A stretch of DNA of 64,000 nucleotides, from contig NZ_CP107880.1 of assembly GCF_036013745.1 (NCBI RefSeq), positions 4,402,001-4,466,000 on the forward strand. The letters run 5' to 3'. The position numbers were made by a program, and so were the translations under genes. Positions 52,040-58,200 of this stretch are shown one piece after another; the stretch's first letter is position 1; the number at the start of each line of letters is the position of its first letter. The notes beneath the pieces were generated by a model. The model was not told the DNA's origin. It saw nothing but the letters and a program-made list of their open reading frames with translations, and ran no database searches. This DNA comes from Streptomyces sp. NBC_00483. Lineage in GTDB: Bacteria; Actinomycetota; Actinomycetes; Streptomycetales; Streptomycetaceae.

Positions 52040-52123
52040 TCAGTGGCCGCAGTGGGGCTTGGTCCACCATCCGCAGGTGGCGCAGTACTCCAGGCCGAGC
52101 ATGGTCAACAGGTTGTGGATCAT
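52040..52123 (-). CDS. 27-residue Cys/His micro-protein
   Basis: MIHNLLTMLGLEYCATCGWW then TKPHCGH: a C-x2-C...H-C-x-H pattern in 27 residues suggests a zinc knuckle. It lies 18 bases before the next gene and just after the CGGTAGATG array. Too short to be sure it is translated. Confidence 0.4.
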   Translation of the reverse strand: MIHNLLTMLGLEYCATCGWWTKPHCGH

Positions 52124-52146
52124 TGGTCGTTCACGTCCTTCGGGGT

Positions 52147-52234
52147 GGTAGATGTCCGGGAGATGCCCCGGTAGATGGCGGTAGATGAGCCGGTAGACGT
52201 GCAGGTCAGACGGCGGTAGATGCGTCGGTAGACG
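52147..52234. repeat. helically phased CGGTAGATG repeat array
   Basis: Units at 52147 (GGTAGATG), 52158 (GGGAGATG), 52169, 52179 and 52214 (CGGTAGATG), 52191 and 52226 (CGGTAGACG), plus a decayed unit near 52203. Steps are 11, 11, 10, 12, 12, 11 and 12 bases, close to one DNA turn each. It extends into the last codons of the 52206 gene. Confidence 0.85.
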
Positions 52235-52799
52235 TCTCTGGCTCCGCGGGCGGGGAAGGGGCGAGGTCGTCGCGGTGGACGCCCCGTGTCGGGCCTCCAC
52301 CGGGGGCCTTGACCTTGGGTCGCACGGGGATGCCGAGGGCCTCCAAGCGGGCGCGCAGATCGGCCACTGTCCAGCCCTGCCCGTGGCCCTGCTGTTGGAG
52401 GTGGGCGAGGACGGTCCGCAGGTGCACCGCGGAGGCCTCTCCCATGAGCGTCAGCAGCAGGGTCCGCACGGCCTCGGGGTCGAGGGGTTCCGGGGCGGCC
52501 GCTGTGTCCTCGGTGGGCGTTCGGCCGGCCCTCCATGAGGCGGCGCACCAGAGCGAGACGAGGACGCCGAGCAGCCAGGGTGCGGCGCGGGCTGCTCGGT
52601 AGGCGGCCCATGCCAGGGCGCCGAGGAAGACGAGGCGGGCGAGGGGGCCGAGTGCTGCCTTCCAGCCGGTGAGGTCATCGCGGCGGCCGCGGCGAACCCA
52701 GCGGGCGAGGGCGGCGGTGCGGCGGTGCCACATCAGCGTGCTGCCGTGTGCGAGCCGGTTGGCCGCCCGCGCGCGGGCCGCATGGTTCAGGCGCTTCAC
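52206..52799 (-). CDS. membrane protein resembling plasmid spread (Spd) proteins
   Basis: A 197-residue protein: a basic N-terminus (about 1-50), two hydrophobic helices (about 52-90), and a soluble domain with LRTVLAHLQQQGHGQGWTVA and DLRARLEALGIPVRPKVKAP, a small winged-helix-like unit. A comparable domain order occurs in Streptomyces integrative-plasmid proteins near spd genes (from memory). GTG 52799 overlaps the previous stop (GTGA). Its last codons are built from the CGGTAGATG array. Confidence 0.6.
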   Translation of the reverse strand: MKRLNHAARARAANRLAHGSTLMWHRRTAALARWVRRGRRDDLTGWKAALGPLARLVFLGALAWAAYRAARAAPWLLGVLVSLWCAASWRAGRTPTEDTAAAPEPLDPEAVRTLLLTLMGEASAVHLRTVLAHLQQQGHGQGWTVADLRARLEALGIPVRPKVKAPGGGPTRGVHRDDLAPSPPAEPETSTDASTAV

Positions 52800-53299
52800 A
52801 GGATGCCCGCCCCTTGCACAGCGGCCACGACCGCGTCTCCCACATCGTTCAGGGCGCCGGGAAGCCAGGACAGGGCCCCGGCGATGCCGGCAGTGAGCAG
52901 CAGTACGGAGCCGACGAACGCGCCGCCGAGGGTGCGCCGCCTGTCCTTGCGTCCGGCCGCCTTGTAGGAGAGGCCGACGAGGAACACGACGACGACCACG
53001 ACAACCGCGCCGGTTGCGCCGAGACCGGTGAGCTGTCCGGTGGTCAGGCCGCTGGTGGCCGGGGCCCCAGTTGCCGCCTGTCCGGTGCGTTCGCCTGCAC
53101 CGTTGGCGAGTCCGCCGGTGTGGGCGTGGGCCCATCCGAGGATGCCGCCGGGGCAGGCGGCCGCGCAGGCGGCGCCGCCGAACCCCTTGCCGAACGCGGC
53201 GAGTTTGGAGAGCTCGCGGCCGCCGGTCCACCAGGGGTGGAGGTTTGCGGTGAGGACGAGCAGGGCTGCGAGCAGTCCGCCGATGGTGAGGCCGGTCAT
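52796..53299 (-). CDS. membrane protein, plasmid/prophage type
   Basis: A 167-residue protein with three to four hydrophobic segments: about 5-20, a Gly/Ala/Cys-rich middle, GAVVVVVVVFLVGLSYKAAG (about 98-117), and about 125-145. It is translationally coupled to neighbours on both sides. Proteins of this shape are frequent in Streptomyces conjugative elements and prophages; function unknown. Confidence 0.62.
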   Translation of the reverse strand: MTGLTIGGLLAALLVLTANLHPWWTGGRELSKLAAFGKGFGGAACAAACPGGILGWAHAHTGGLANGAGERTGQAATGAPATSGLTTGQLTGLGATGAVVVVVVVFLVGLSYKAAGRKDRRRTLGGAFVGSVLLLTAGIAGALSWLPGALNDVGDAVVAAVQGAGIL

Positions 53300-53865
53300 C
53301 GGTGGACTCCTGTAGCGAAGGTGATCGGGTCGAAGAGGTCGAGGACGCCGAGGGTTCCGATCGCGGTGGTGATCAGGGCGAGGCGGGTGAGCCAGCGTCG
53401 GCGCCGCAGGTCGAGCAGGTAGGTGGCGCCGAGGACGATGCCCGCGGTGGTGTAGGCACCCGCGAGGGTGTCGGCGCGCATGTCGTGCAGTACGAGCGCC
53501 CAACCGGTGGCGGGAGACCAGCCGTTGAAAAGCGGGAGGACGCTCACGGCGCCGGCGGTGAAGGTCTGCCAGGGGCGGAGCCATTGCCACAGCCACGACC
53601 AGTCACGGCGTTCGCGGGGCTCGGCGGTGGGCTCCGTCTCCATGGCTCTGCGCGGCGCGCGCTTGGGTCGCGGGGTGGGCTGGTCGGCGTTGCCGTCGAG
53701 GATGTCGTCGAGCCAGTCGCGGGTGCGCGGCTCGAACCCGTCCGGGAGGCTCGGCGGAACGTCGGGGAGGGTGACGGGCTCGGCGTCGGGCCCGACGCCG
53801 AGCCTGCGGAGCAGTGCCTGTACGCGGCGCTCGTCGGCGCCGGATTCGGTGTGATGCGGGGTCAT
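53296..53865 (-). CDS. membrane protein with acidic N-terminal domain
   Basis: A 189-residue protein: a soluble 85-residue N-terminus (VQALLRRLGVGPDAEPVTLP, TRDWLDDILDG) and three hydrophobic segments in the second half (about 98-118, 128-150, 160-180). Overlaps the next gene by four bases. Third of a run of coupled membrane proteins. Confidence 0.6.
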   Translation of the reverse strand: MTPHHTESGADERRVQALLRRLGVGPDAEPVTLPDVPPSLPDGFEPRTRDWLDDILDGNADQPTPRPKRAPRRAMETEPTAEPRERRDWSWLWQWLRPWQTFTAGAVSVLPLFNGWSPATGWALVLHDMRADTLAGAYTTAGIVLGATYLLDLRRRRWLTRLALITTAIGTLGVLDLFDPITFATGVHR

Positions 53866-53872
53866 ACGGTCC

Positions 53873-54016
53873 TCAGCGGAGGATGGCCACGGCGAGCGCG
53901 GCGAGTGTGATCAAGAGAGCGACGGCACCGGGGATGCGGGGCACGTCGGATGGCGCGACGGCACACAGTCCGATCAGCGCGACCAGTGCAACAGCGGGTA
54001 TGAGCGCTGCGAGCAC
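53873..54016 (-). CDS. 47-residue two-span membrane protein
   Basis: Read directly from the sequence. GTG 54016 begins VLAALIPAVALVALIGLCAV, then the polar turn APSDVPRIPG and a second helix VALLITLAALAVAIL ending in Arg. It fits exactly between the RHH-like gene (stop 54021) and the 53865 start. Codon bias matches neighbours. Confidence 0.6.
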   Translation of the reverse strand: MLAALIPAVALVALIGLCAVAPSDVPRIPGAVALLITLAALAVAILR

Positions 54017-54020
54017 CGTG

Positions 54021-54332
54021 TTACGCGGCGCCGGATCCGGCGCCGCGGGCGTCCCGGACGATGTCGACGGGGCCCAAGTTCGGAGGTGGGGGCGCGTCGT
54101 GGTCCATGTGCCGCTCGACCAGGTAGCCGGTGATGCGGGGCAGGACGTCGCGCGGGTATGACCCGTGATCCCACACGTACCGGTAGCTGTGTGCGACGAG
54201 TGAGGCGGCGTGCTTCACGGCGTCGGTGAGCGTCATACCGGTGGACATGAGGGTCACGAGGTCGTCATACAGCGCCTGGTCGACGGCGACGGAGAGGCGC
54301 TTGCCGGCCTCGGGGGGCGTCTTGCGCGTCAT
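54021..54332 (-). CDS. ribbon-helix-helix-like DNA-binding protein
   Basis: A 103-residue protein. KRLSVAVDQALYDDLVTLMS (about 11-30) has the strand-helix pattern of Arc/MetJ/ParG-type proteins, followed by a second helix TDAVKHAASLVAHSYRYVWD. The C-terminus is Pro-rich. Such proteins often bind arrays of short direct repeats, which makes the phased repeat array 1.8 kb downstream a possible target. ATG overlaps the previous stop by four bases. Confidence 0.55.
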   Translation of the reverse strand: MTRKTPPEAGKRLSVAVDQALYDDLVTLMSTGMTLTDAVKHAASLVAHSYRYVWDHGSYPRDVLPRITGYLVERHMDHDAPPPPNLGPVDIVRDARGAGSGAA

Positions 54333-54550
54333 CGCGCGTTCACCGCCTCGGCGGCGTAGGAGCACAGGTGCGCGTCGTCGCGGTGGTTCTGCATGCGGCG
54401 CGGGGCGGCCGAGGCGTAGTCGGCGGCGCACTGGCGGAGCAGGCGGGCGACGCGCATGCGGTGGGCGATGGCGGCGTTGGCCGGGGTGCGGCGGAGGATG
54501 CCCGAGGCGATCAAGTAACGCCGCGGGGCGATAGGGTTCCGCTGGGTCAT
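54329..54550 (-). CDS. small basic phage protein, unknown function
   Basis: A 73-residue basic protein (RRYLIASGILRRTPANAAIA, HRMRVARLLRQCAADYASAA). No membrane segment; probably helical. Coupled to the RHH-like gene. Confidence 0.5.
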   Translation of the reverse strand: MTQRNPIAPRRYLIASGILRRTPANAAIAHRMRVARLLRQCAADYASAAPRRMQNHRDDAHLCSYAAEAVNAR

Positions 54551-54621
54551 GACGAGGTCCGATCTCGTTCGTGATCAAGTGGTGGTCCCGGACGGGCGGT
54601 AGGGTCGCCTGCTCCGGGATT

Positions 54622-54636
54622 GCCCGCTTTACGGGC
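54622..54636 (-). terminator. hairpin directly after the 54637 gene
   Basis: GCCCG and CGGGC pair around CTTTA immediately past the stop codon. Weak stem; perhaps an attenuator between operons. Confidence 0.35.
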
Positions 54637-54885
54637 CTATTCGGTTGTGGTCGGGGAGCTGTCGGCGGGGGGTAGGGTCCCGGTGCCGTGCTCGCGGATG
54701 GCACGTCTTACTGCGCTCGGGCTGATGCTTCGGTCACGGGCAACGGCCGACTTGGTGCCCAGTTCGGTCACTCCGTCTTCCAGGGCTTGGGCCCGGCGTC
54801 TGGCACTGTCCGAGATCAGGGCGAGTAAGCGTTCCTGCTCGCGGTCCTCAGCGTCAACTCGCGTGCGCCAATCGGTGGTTGGCAC
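54637..54885 (-). CDS. small HTH-type regulator
   Basis: An 82-residue protein: a charged helical start (WRTRVDAEDREQERLLALIS) and a C-terminal HTH-like segment ELGTKSAVARDRSISPSAVR followed by RAIREHG. A palindrome (54898-54917) lies 13 bases upstream of its ATG, implying autoregulation. It probably controls the following membrane-protein cluster. Confidence 0.62.
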   Translation of the reverse strand: MPTTDWRTRVDAEDREQERLLALISDSARRRAQALEDGVTELGTKSAVARDRSISPSAVRRAIREHGTGTLPPADSSPTTTE

Positions 54886-54897
54886 GCCTGCACAGTA

Positions 54898-54917
54898 CTA
54901 GAACACTAGGGTTCTAG
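54898..54917. promoter_or_regulatory. operator candidate for the 54637 regulator
   Basis: CTAGAAC and GTTCTAG are perfect 7-bp arms around 6 bases, in an AT-rich patch between the 54914 stop and the 54885 start. Confidence 0.6.
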
Positions 54918-55570
54918 GCGACCGATTCGACAGAACTGGCCGCCTGCTGTGCGCGGGCCAGCGCGAGCGCGCGGGACGGCGGCCACATCGTGCCGCACCA
55001 ACGGCACGTGATCGTCGACTCGTTGGGACGCCGCAGCAGGACGGCACCACACCGGGTGTCCTCGGCGTCCAGGACCGTGGGGCACAGGCCCATGCGGACG
55101 GGGCGCTCGGCCGGGTCGGTGGGGGCGACGATCGAGCGGACGTCTCGCTCGAGGCCGCGGATCTCGGCGGCCATGTCGCCGGCCATCGGCCAACTGGACG
55201 CGATCCACTCCATGTTGATCGACAGGGCGCGGGCGGCGACGACGATGCGCCGGCCAATGTCGTGCGCGATGACGGGCTGGCCCCATCCGCGGTCGTGCTG
55301 CATCGCAGCGCGCCAGTCCTCGAGGACGCCGACGATGCCGCCGGGGCCGCGGAGGCTGAAAGGTGCCTCGGCGACGGGCAGGGGAGCCTCGGTGCGGCCG
55401 CCGCTCCGGGTGCCCTCGGCGGGGCCGGTGACGGCGGGCTGCAGGAATCCGGCGAGGGCCGTGTACCAGCGGGGCGCGTCGTCGAGACGTTGCCCGGTGG
55501 CGATGGTGCAGCCGGGGCAGAGGTAGCCGTGCTCGAGGTCGCGTTCGCACAGGCCGCAGGTGGCGCTCAT
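54914..55570 (-). CDS. phage zinc-ribbon protein, unknown function
   Basis: A 218-residue protein with an N-terminal zinc site CGLCERDLEHGYLCPGC (about 5-21), a helical middle, and a C-terminal CRWCGTMWPPSRA ribbon half (about 190). Many Streptomyces phages carry this CxxC...CxxC protein; its role is unknown. ATG 55570 is chosen because the upstream frame is Ser/Pro-rich with no match. Confidence 0.72.
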   Translation of the reverse strand: MSATCGLCERDLEHGYLCPGCTIATGQRLDDAPRWYTALAGFLQPAVTGPAEGTRSGGRTEAPLPVAEAPFSLRGPGGIVGVLEDWRAAMQHDRGWGQPVIAHDIGRRIVVAARALSINMEWIASSWPMAGDMAAEIRGLERDVRSIVAPTDPAERPVRMGLCPTVLDAEDTRCGAVLLRRPNESTITCRWCGTMWPPSRALALARAQQAASSVESVA

Positions 55571-55577
55571 GGTGGTG

Positions 55578-56135
55578 CTACTCCTTGGGGTCGGCGAGGG
55601 CCGCGCGGACAGCGCGCGCGTATCGCAGGTCGGGAGCGAGGGCGTTCTCCCACCGCTCGGCGAGGGCGCGCACGCGATCGAGGGAGGCCTCGACCCGGTT
55701 GGACGTGTCATGCGCGATGCGCAGCAGTTCCTCGGCCTGGTCGGCCCGCTCCTCGGCCCTCTGGCGCGCCTGGTGTGGGGTGAGTGCCCCCGGGGCGACG
55801 CGCTGCAGGACGAACGCGAACCGCTCGGGCGACTCGCCCACCTTGACCTCCATCTCGATCGGGGTCTCGGTGTAGTTGGGAGCGTCCCCGAGCATGGCGC
55901 GCGCGGCGCCGACCCAGTGCGCGACCAGCTCGCGGGCGGGCTCGATCTCCATGGCCATGCCGTTGCGGAAGTCCATGGCCTTGAGCCCGGTCTCGGCGAG
56001 CTGCTTCTCGATCCAGCGATCGCGCGCTTCCTCGTCGCGGCCGCCGAGCTCGACGAGCAGGGCGTCGCGCTCGGCGTACAGCTCGTCGAGCGCCTGGTCG
56101 TTGATGCTGCTCGCGGTGTGGCGCTGCTTGGTCAT
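55578..56135 (-). CDS. coiled-coil phage protein, unknown function
   Basis: A 185-residue, mainly helical protein (LDELYAERDALLVELGGRDE, QARQRAEERADQAEELLRIA). A central segment PIEMEVKVGESPERFAFVLQ is beta-like. ATG overlaps the previous stop (ATGA). Function unknown. Confidence 0.65.
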   Translation of the reverse strand: MTKQRHTASSINDQALDELYAERDALLVELGGRDEEARDRWIEKQLAETGLKAMDFRNGMAMEIEPARELVAHWVGAARAMLGDAPNYTETPIEMEVKVGESPERFAFVLQRVAPGALTPHQARQRAEERADQAEELLRIAHDTSNRVEASLDRVRALAERWENALAPDLRYARAVRAALADPKE

Positions 56136-56341
56136 GCAGCCCACCCGGCCCGCGCGCACTCGTCGTCGTGCGCCTCGCCGCGGGACGTCCACCACGTCTC
56201 GCAGCAGGCGTCCTCGAGGGCGAGGACTACCTCGTCGTCGGCGGCGATCGCCCCGACGGGGACGACGCGGATGCGGGCGGTGCTGTGGCCCACCACCCAG
56301 CCGAACGCGAGGGCGAGCAGGATGAGAACGAGGTCGGTCAT
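56132..56341 (-). CDS. small single-pass membrane protein
   Basis: A 69-residue protein with an N-terminal helix (MTDLVLILLALAFGWVVGHS) and a Cys-rich cytoplasmic tail (LEDACCETWWTSRGEAHDDE-C). TGATG overlap with the preceding gene. Unknown function. Confidence 0.6.
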   Translation of the reverse strand: MTDLVLILLALAFGWVVGHSTARIRVVPVGAIAADDEVVLALEDACCETWWTSRGEAHDDECARAGWAA

Positions 56342-56472
56342 CAGCTGGTCTTCTCTCTGCGGATGGCGCGGGCGATGGCGACGGCCGCGGCGGCGGTGAG
56401 GATGGCAGCGCCGGCCACCCACGCGGCGGCGCCGTAGATGACGGTGAGGAACGCGTCGGACAGCGCGATCAC
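56341..56472 (-). CDS. 43-residue membrane protein
   Basis: VIALSDAFLTVIYGAAAWVA begins a single long hydrophobic helix, then a basic end RAIRREKTS. GTG 56472 follows GGGGAG and overlaps the previous stop. Small, but coupled on both sides. Confidence 0.55.
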   Translation of the reverse strand: MIALSDAFLTVIYGAAAWVAGAAILTAAAAVAIARAIRREKTS

Positions 56473-56633
56473 AGGTACTCCCCGGTCATCTCGACGGTGG
56501 TGACGCGGGCGCCGGGGTGGAGGCCCTGGCCCCACATGTCGGCGTGCTCCCCGAGGTAGCTGCGGCGGGAGCAGGCGCAGGTGCCGGTGGCGGGGGCGAA
56601 GTGGCCGCGCGGGCAGCGGGGTCGGCTCTTCAC
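56469..56633 (-). CDS. 54-residue Cys-rich protein
   Basis: Read directly from the sequence: GTG 56633 then KSRPRCPRGHFAPATGTCAC, with Cys at 7, 18 and 20 and a His, a likely zinc site. The second half (VTTVEMTGEYL) is beta-like. TAGTG and GTGA overlaps with both neighbours support it. Confidence 0.62.
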   Translation of the reverse strand: MKSRPRCPRGHFAPATGTCACSRRSYLGEHADMWGQGLHPGARVTTVEMTGEYL

Positions 56634-56785
56634 TAGGTCCTCCGCGGGGTGACGGGCTTGGGGGTGATGTGCCAGCCGAGGTCGCGGAGTTCGGTGACGA
56701 CGAGGCGGGCGAGCAGCTCGGGCGAGGCGCCGGGGTGGTCGGCCATGACGGCGGTGAGGACGGCGCGGACGGCGTCGGGGATCAC
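56633..56785 (-). CDS. 50-residue helical protein
   Basis: MIPDAVRAVLTAVMADHPGA, then ELLARLVVTELRDLGWHITP and a basic end: two helices. GTG 56785 overlaps the preceding stop. Tiny phage proteins of this form recur in Streptomyces prophages. Confidence 0.58.
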   Translation of the reverse strand: MIPDAVRAVLTAVMADHPGASPELLARLVVTELRDLGWHITPKPVTPRRT

Positions 56786-56988
56786 GCGGCGGCCCTCCCC
56801 TCGGCGGGGCGGTGGGGGCAGTGGCCGACGCGGACGCGGGCGAGCAGCTGCTCGACGGCGGCCTTGCCGGTGGCCCGCTCGTGCTCGCCGCACGCGCACA
56901 GCCAGTCAGCGACGGGGCCGCCGGTGTCGAGGCCGCGGGCTTGGAGGCCGGGCTGTATGCCCTCGATGCGGGCGGGTTGCTCGCTCAC
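56782..56988 (-). CDS. 68-residue Cys/His-containing protein
   Basis: VSEQPARIEGIQPGLQARGL then WLCACGEHERATGKAAVEQL and VGHCPHR; C-x-C and H-x-C pairs could bind zinc. Overlaps both neighbours by four bases. Confidence 0.6.
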   Translation of the reverse strand: MSEQPARIEGIQPGLQARGLDTGGPVADWLCACGEHERATGKAAVEQLLARVRVGHCPHRPAEGRAAA

Positions 56989-57587
56989 GCGGCGGCCTCG
57001 CTCTCGTAGCTGTGGCCGGGGCACCAGATGCTCGGGTGGTCGGCCCACGGGTGCGCGTCGTGGTAGTCGTCGTGGCCGCACTGCCGCACGTCCGTGCCGC
57101 TGGCCGGGTCGTGGAAGGCGCAGTGGCACGGGCCCTCGGCGTAGCCCGGGGTCTGGCACTCGGTCACCGGGGCGGGCACGTCGGTCCAGTTGGTGGCGTC
57201 GCTGATGACGAGGACCAGCTGGCCGCCGGGCACCTTGTTCCCGAGTCGCATGTCGGGGCCGATGAGCCGGGTGTGGTCGTCGTCCTCGAGGAGCCCGGCG
57301 TCGACGAGTCCGTCGACGGCGGCCTTGAACGACGGGTACCAGTTGGCCGGGTCGGCGCGGCCGGCGCGGGCGGGCCGGTAGTAGGCGACGATGCGGGCTC
57401 GCTGGTAGAGGGCGCCGGGCTTGGCCGCGGCCAGCATGCGCATCAGTGCCGGGTTCTCGGTGGCGGCCTGCATGGCGGCGGCGCGGAGCGTGCGGGTGCG
57501 GTCGGCGCGGACCCGGTGGTGGTGCCGGCGGTTGGCGTTCAAGAGCGGGAGCCCGGCGGGCAGTTCGATCGTGAAGGTGAGGCTCAC
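56985..57587 (-). CDS. RusA-type Holliday-junction resolvase with Cys/His-rich tail
   Basis: A 200-residue protein. Residues 1-115 match RusA: PLLNANRRHHHRVRADRTRT, DPANWYPSFKAAVDGLVDAG with Asp79, Asn82, Lys88, Asp92, then LLEDDDHTRL supplying the catalytic acidic patch. It cuts branched DNA during replication or packaging. RusA itself is about 120 residues; the extra 75 hold Cys/His clusters (GPCHCAFHDP, CGHDDYHDAHPWADH, IWCPGH) suggesting one or two zinc sites not typical of the family. GTG 57587 overlaps the previous stop. Confidence 0.83.
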   Translation of the reverse strand: MSLTFTIELPAGLPLLNANRRHHHRVRADRTRTLRAAAMQAATENPALMRMLAAAKPGALYQRARIVAYYRPARAGRADPANWYPSFKAAVDGLVDAGLLEDDDHTRLIGPDMRLGNKVPGGQLVLVISDATNWTDVPAPVTECQTPGYAEGPCHCAFHDPASGTDVRQCGHDDYHDAHPWADHPSIWCPGHSYESEAAA

Positions 57588-57940
57588 AGCAGGGTCTCCT
57601 GTATCGGGCGTGGTCGACAGCGGTGGTCGGCGATGACGGTGTGGGTGCAGCGGCCGCCGGCGATGTGCCATCGGTCGCGCCAGCGGATGCGGTCTCCGGT
57701 CAGCTCGCTGGTGGCCAGGCACCAGGTGAGGCGGCCGTCCAGGCGGGCGAGGATCTCGGCGGCGAGGTCGAGCGGGGTGGGGTCGGCGCGGACGTCGACG
57801 GCGGCGACGCGGTCGGGGGTGCGGGCGACGAGGGTGTCGGCGCCACAGCGGGGGCACGGATCGCTGCGGGCGGTCTCGACACGGGCGTCGATCTTGGCCT
57901 GCAGCCGGTCGGCGAGCGTCGCCTTGGGACGCGCGGTCAC
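57584..57940 (-). CDS. small zinc-finger phage protein
   Basis: A 118-residue protein: PCPRCGADTLVARTPDRVAA (CxxC near 29) and a C-terminal WHIAGGRCTHTVIADHRC (second ligands). Such single-ribbon proteins are usual near actinophage replication genes; likely nucleic-acid binding. GTG 57940 overlaps the 57937 stop. Confidence 0.68.
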   Translation of the reverse strand: MTARPKATLADRLQAKIDARVETARSDPCPRCGADTLVARTPDRVAAVDVRADPTPLDLAAEILARLDGRLTWCLATSELTGDRIRWRDRWHIAGGRCTHTVIADHRCRPRPIQETLL

Positions 57941-58200
57941 GGCGGGCCTGCGAAGGGGTGCGAAGGGGTTGCGAAGGGATCCGCGAAGGGGTGCGCGAAG
58001 GGGTTGACCTGCGGTGCGTAGGGGTCGAAGGGGTTTCGCGATGCTCGCCTTGCATAGGGCGACCCGTCTTCTTCCTTCTTCTTATGTGCGTGGGTGAGGA
58101 AAAACCCCTTCGACCCCTTCGACTTGCAGGTCAAAGCCTTCGCAGACCCCTTCGCAAAACCCTTCGCAACCCCTTCGCACCCCTTCGCACCGGCGGTCAT
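57937..58200 (-). CDS. low-complexity ORF spanning the inverted iteron region; coding status doubtful
   Basis: An 87-codon frame with ATG 58200 overlapping the primase stop. The N-terminal half is a Lys/Gly/Ala repeat (CEGVAKGFAKGSAKALT) and the C-terminal half a Pro/Phe/Ala repeat (NPFAHPFADPFATPSHPF). These are the two strands of the same GCGAAGGGG repeats, so the protein sequence is a by-product of the DNA structure. It may be translated through coupling, but the DNA repeats are probably what is selected. Confidence 0.4.
   Translation of the reverse strand: MTAGAKGCEGVAKGFAKGSAKALTCKSKGSKGFFLTHAHKKKEEDGSPYARRASRNPFDPYAPQVNPFAHPFADPFATPSHPFAGPP
57949..58190. repeat. inverted duplication of GCGAAGGGG iterons, putative replication origin
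   Basis: Left arm units at 57950, 57960, 57971, 57983, 57995 and a TCGAAGGGG near 58025. The right arm has the same units inverted (CCCCTTCGC) at 58180, 58170, 58159, 58147, with degenerate ones at 58136, 58114 and 58105. Steps of 10, 11, 12 bases and a shared TTGACCTGC block match between arms. The arms are about 88 bases and about 64 bases apart. Confidence 0.88.

Noticed and set aside
52147..52234. CRISPR array
   Set aside because: Units are 8-9 bases with 2-3 base spacers; no 25-35 base repeats with unique spacers and no cas operon. The Cas4-like nuclease is part of a phage replication cluster.
40457..54650. Shared CTATTCGGTTGTGG at the 3' ends of two genes (40457 and 54637)
   Set aside because: Both encode a C-terminal Thr-Thr-Glu stop; a 14-base match on opposite contexts is suggestive but there is no further similarity, so chance is sufficient.
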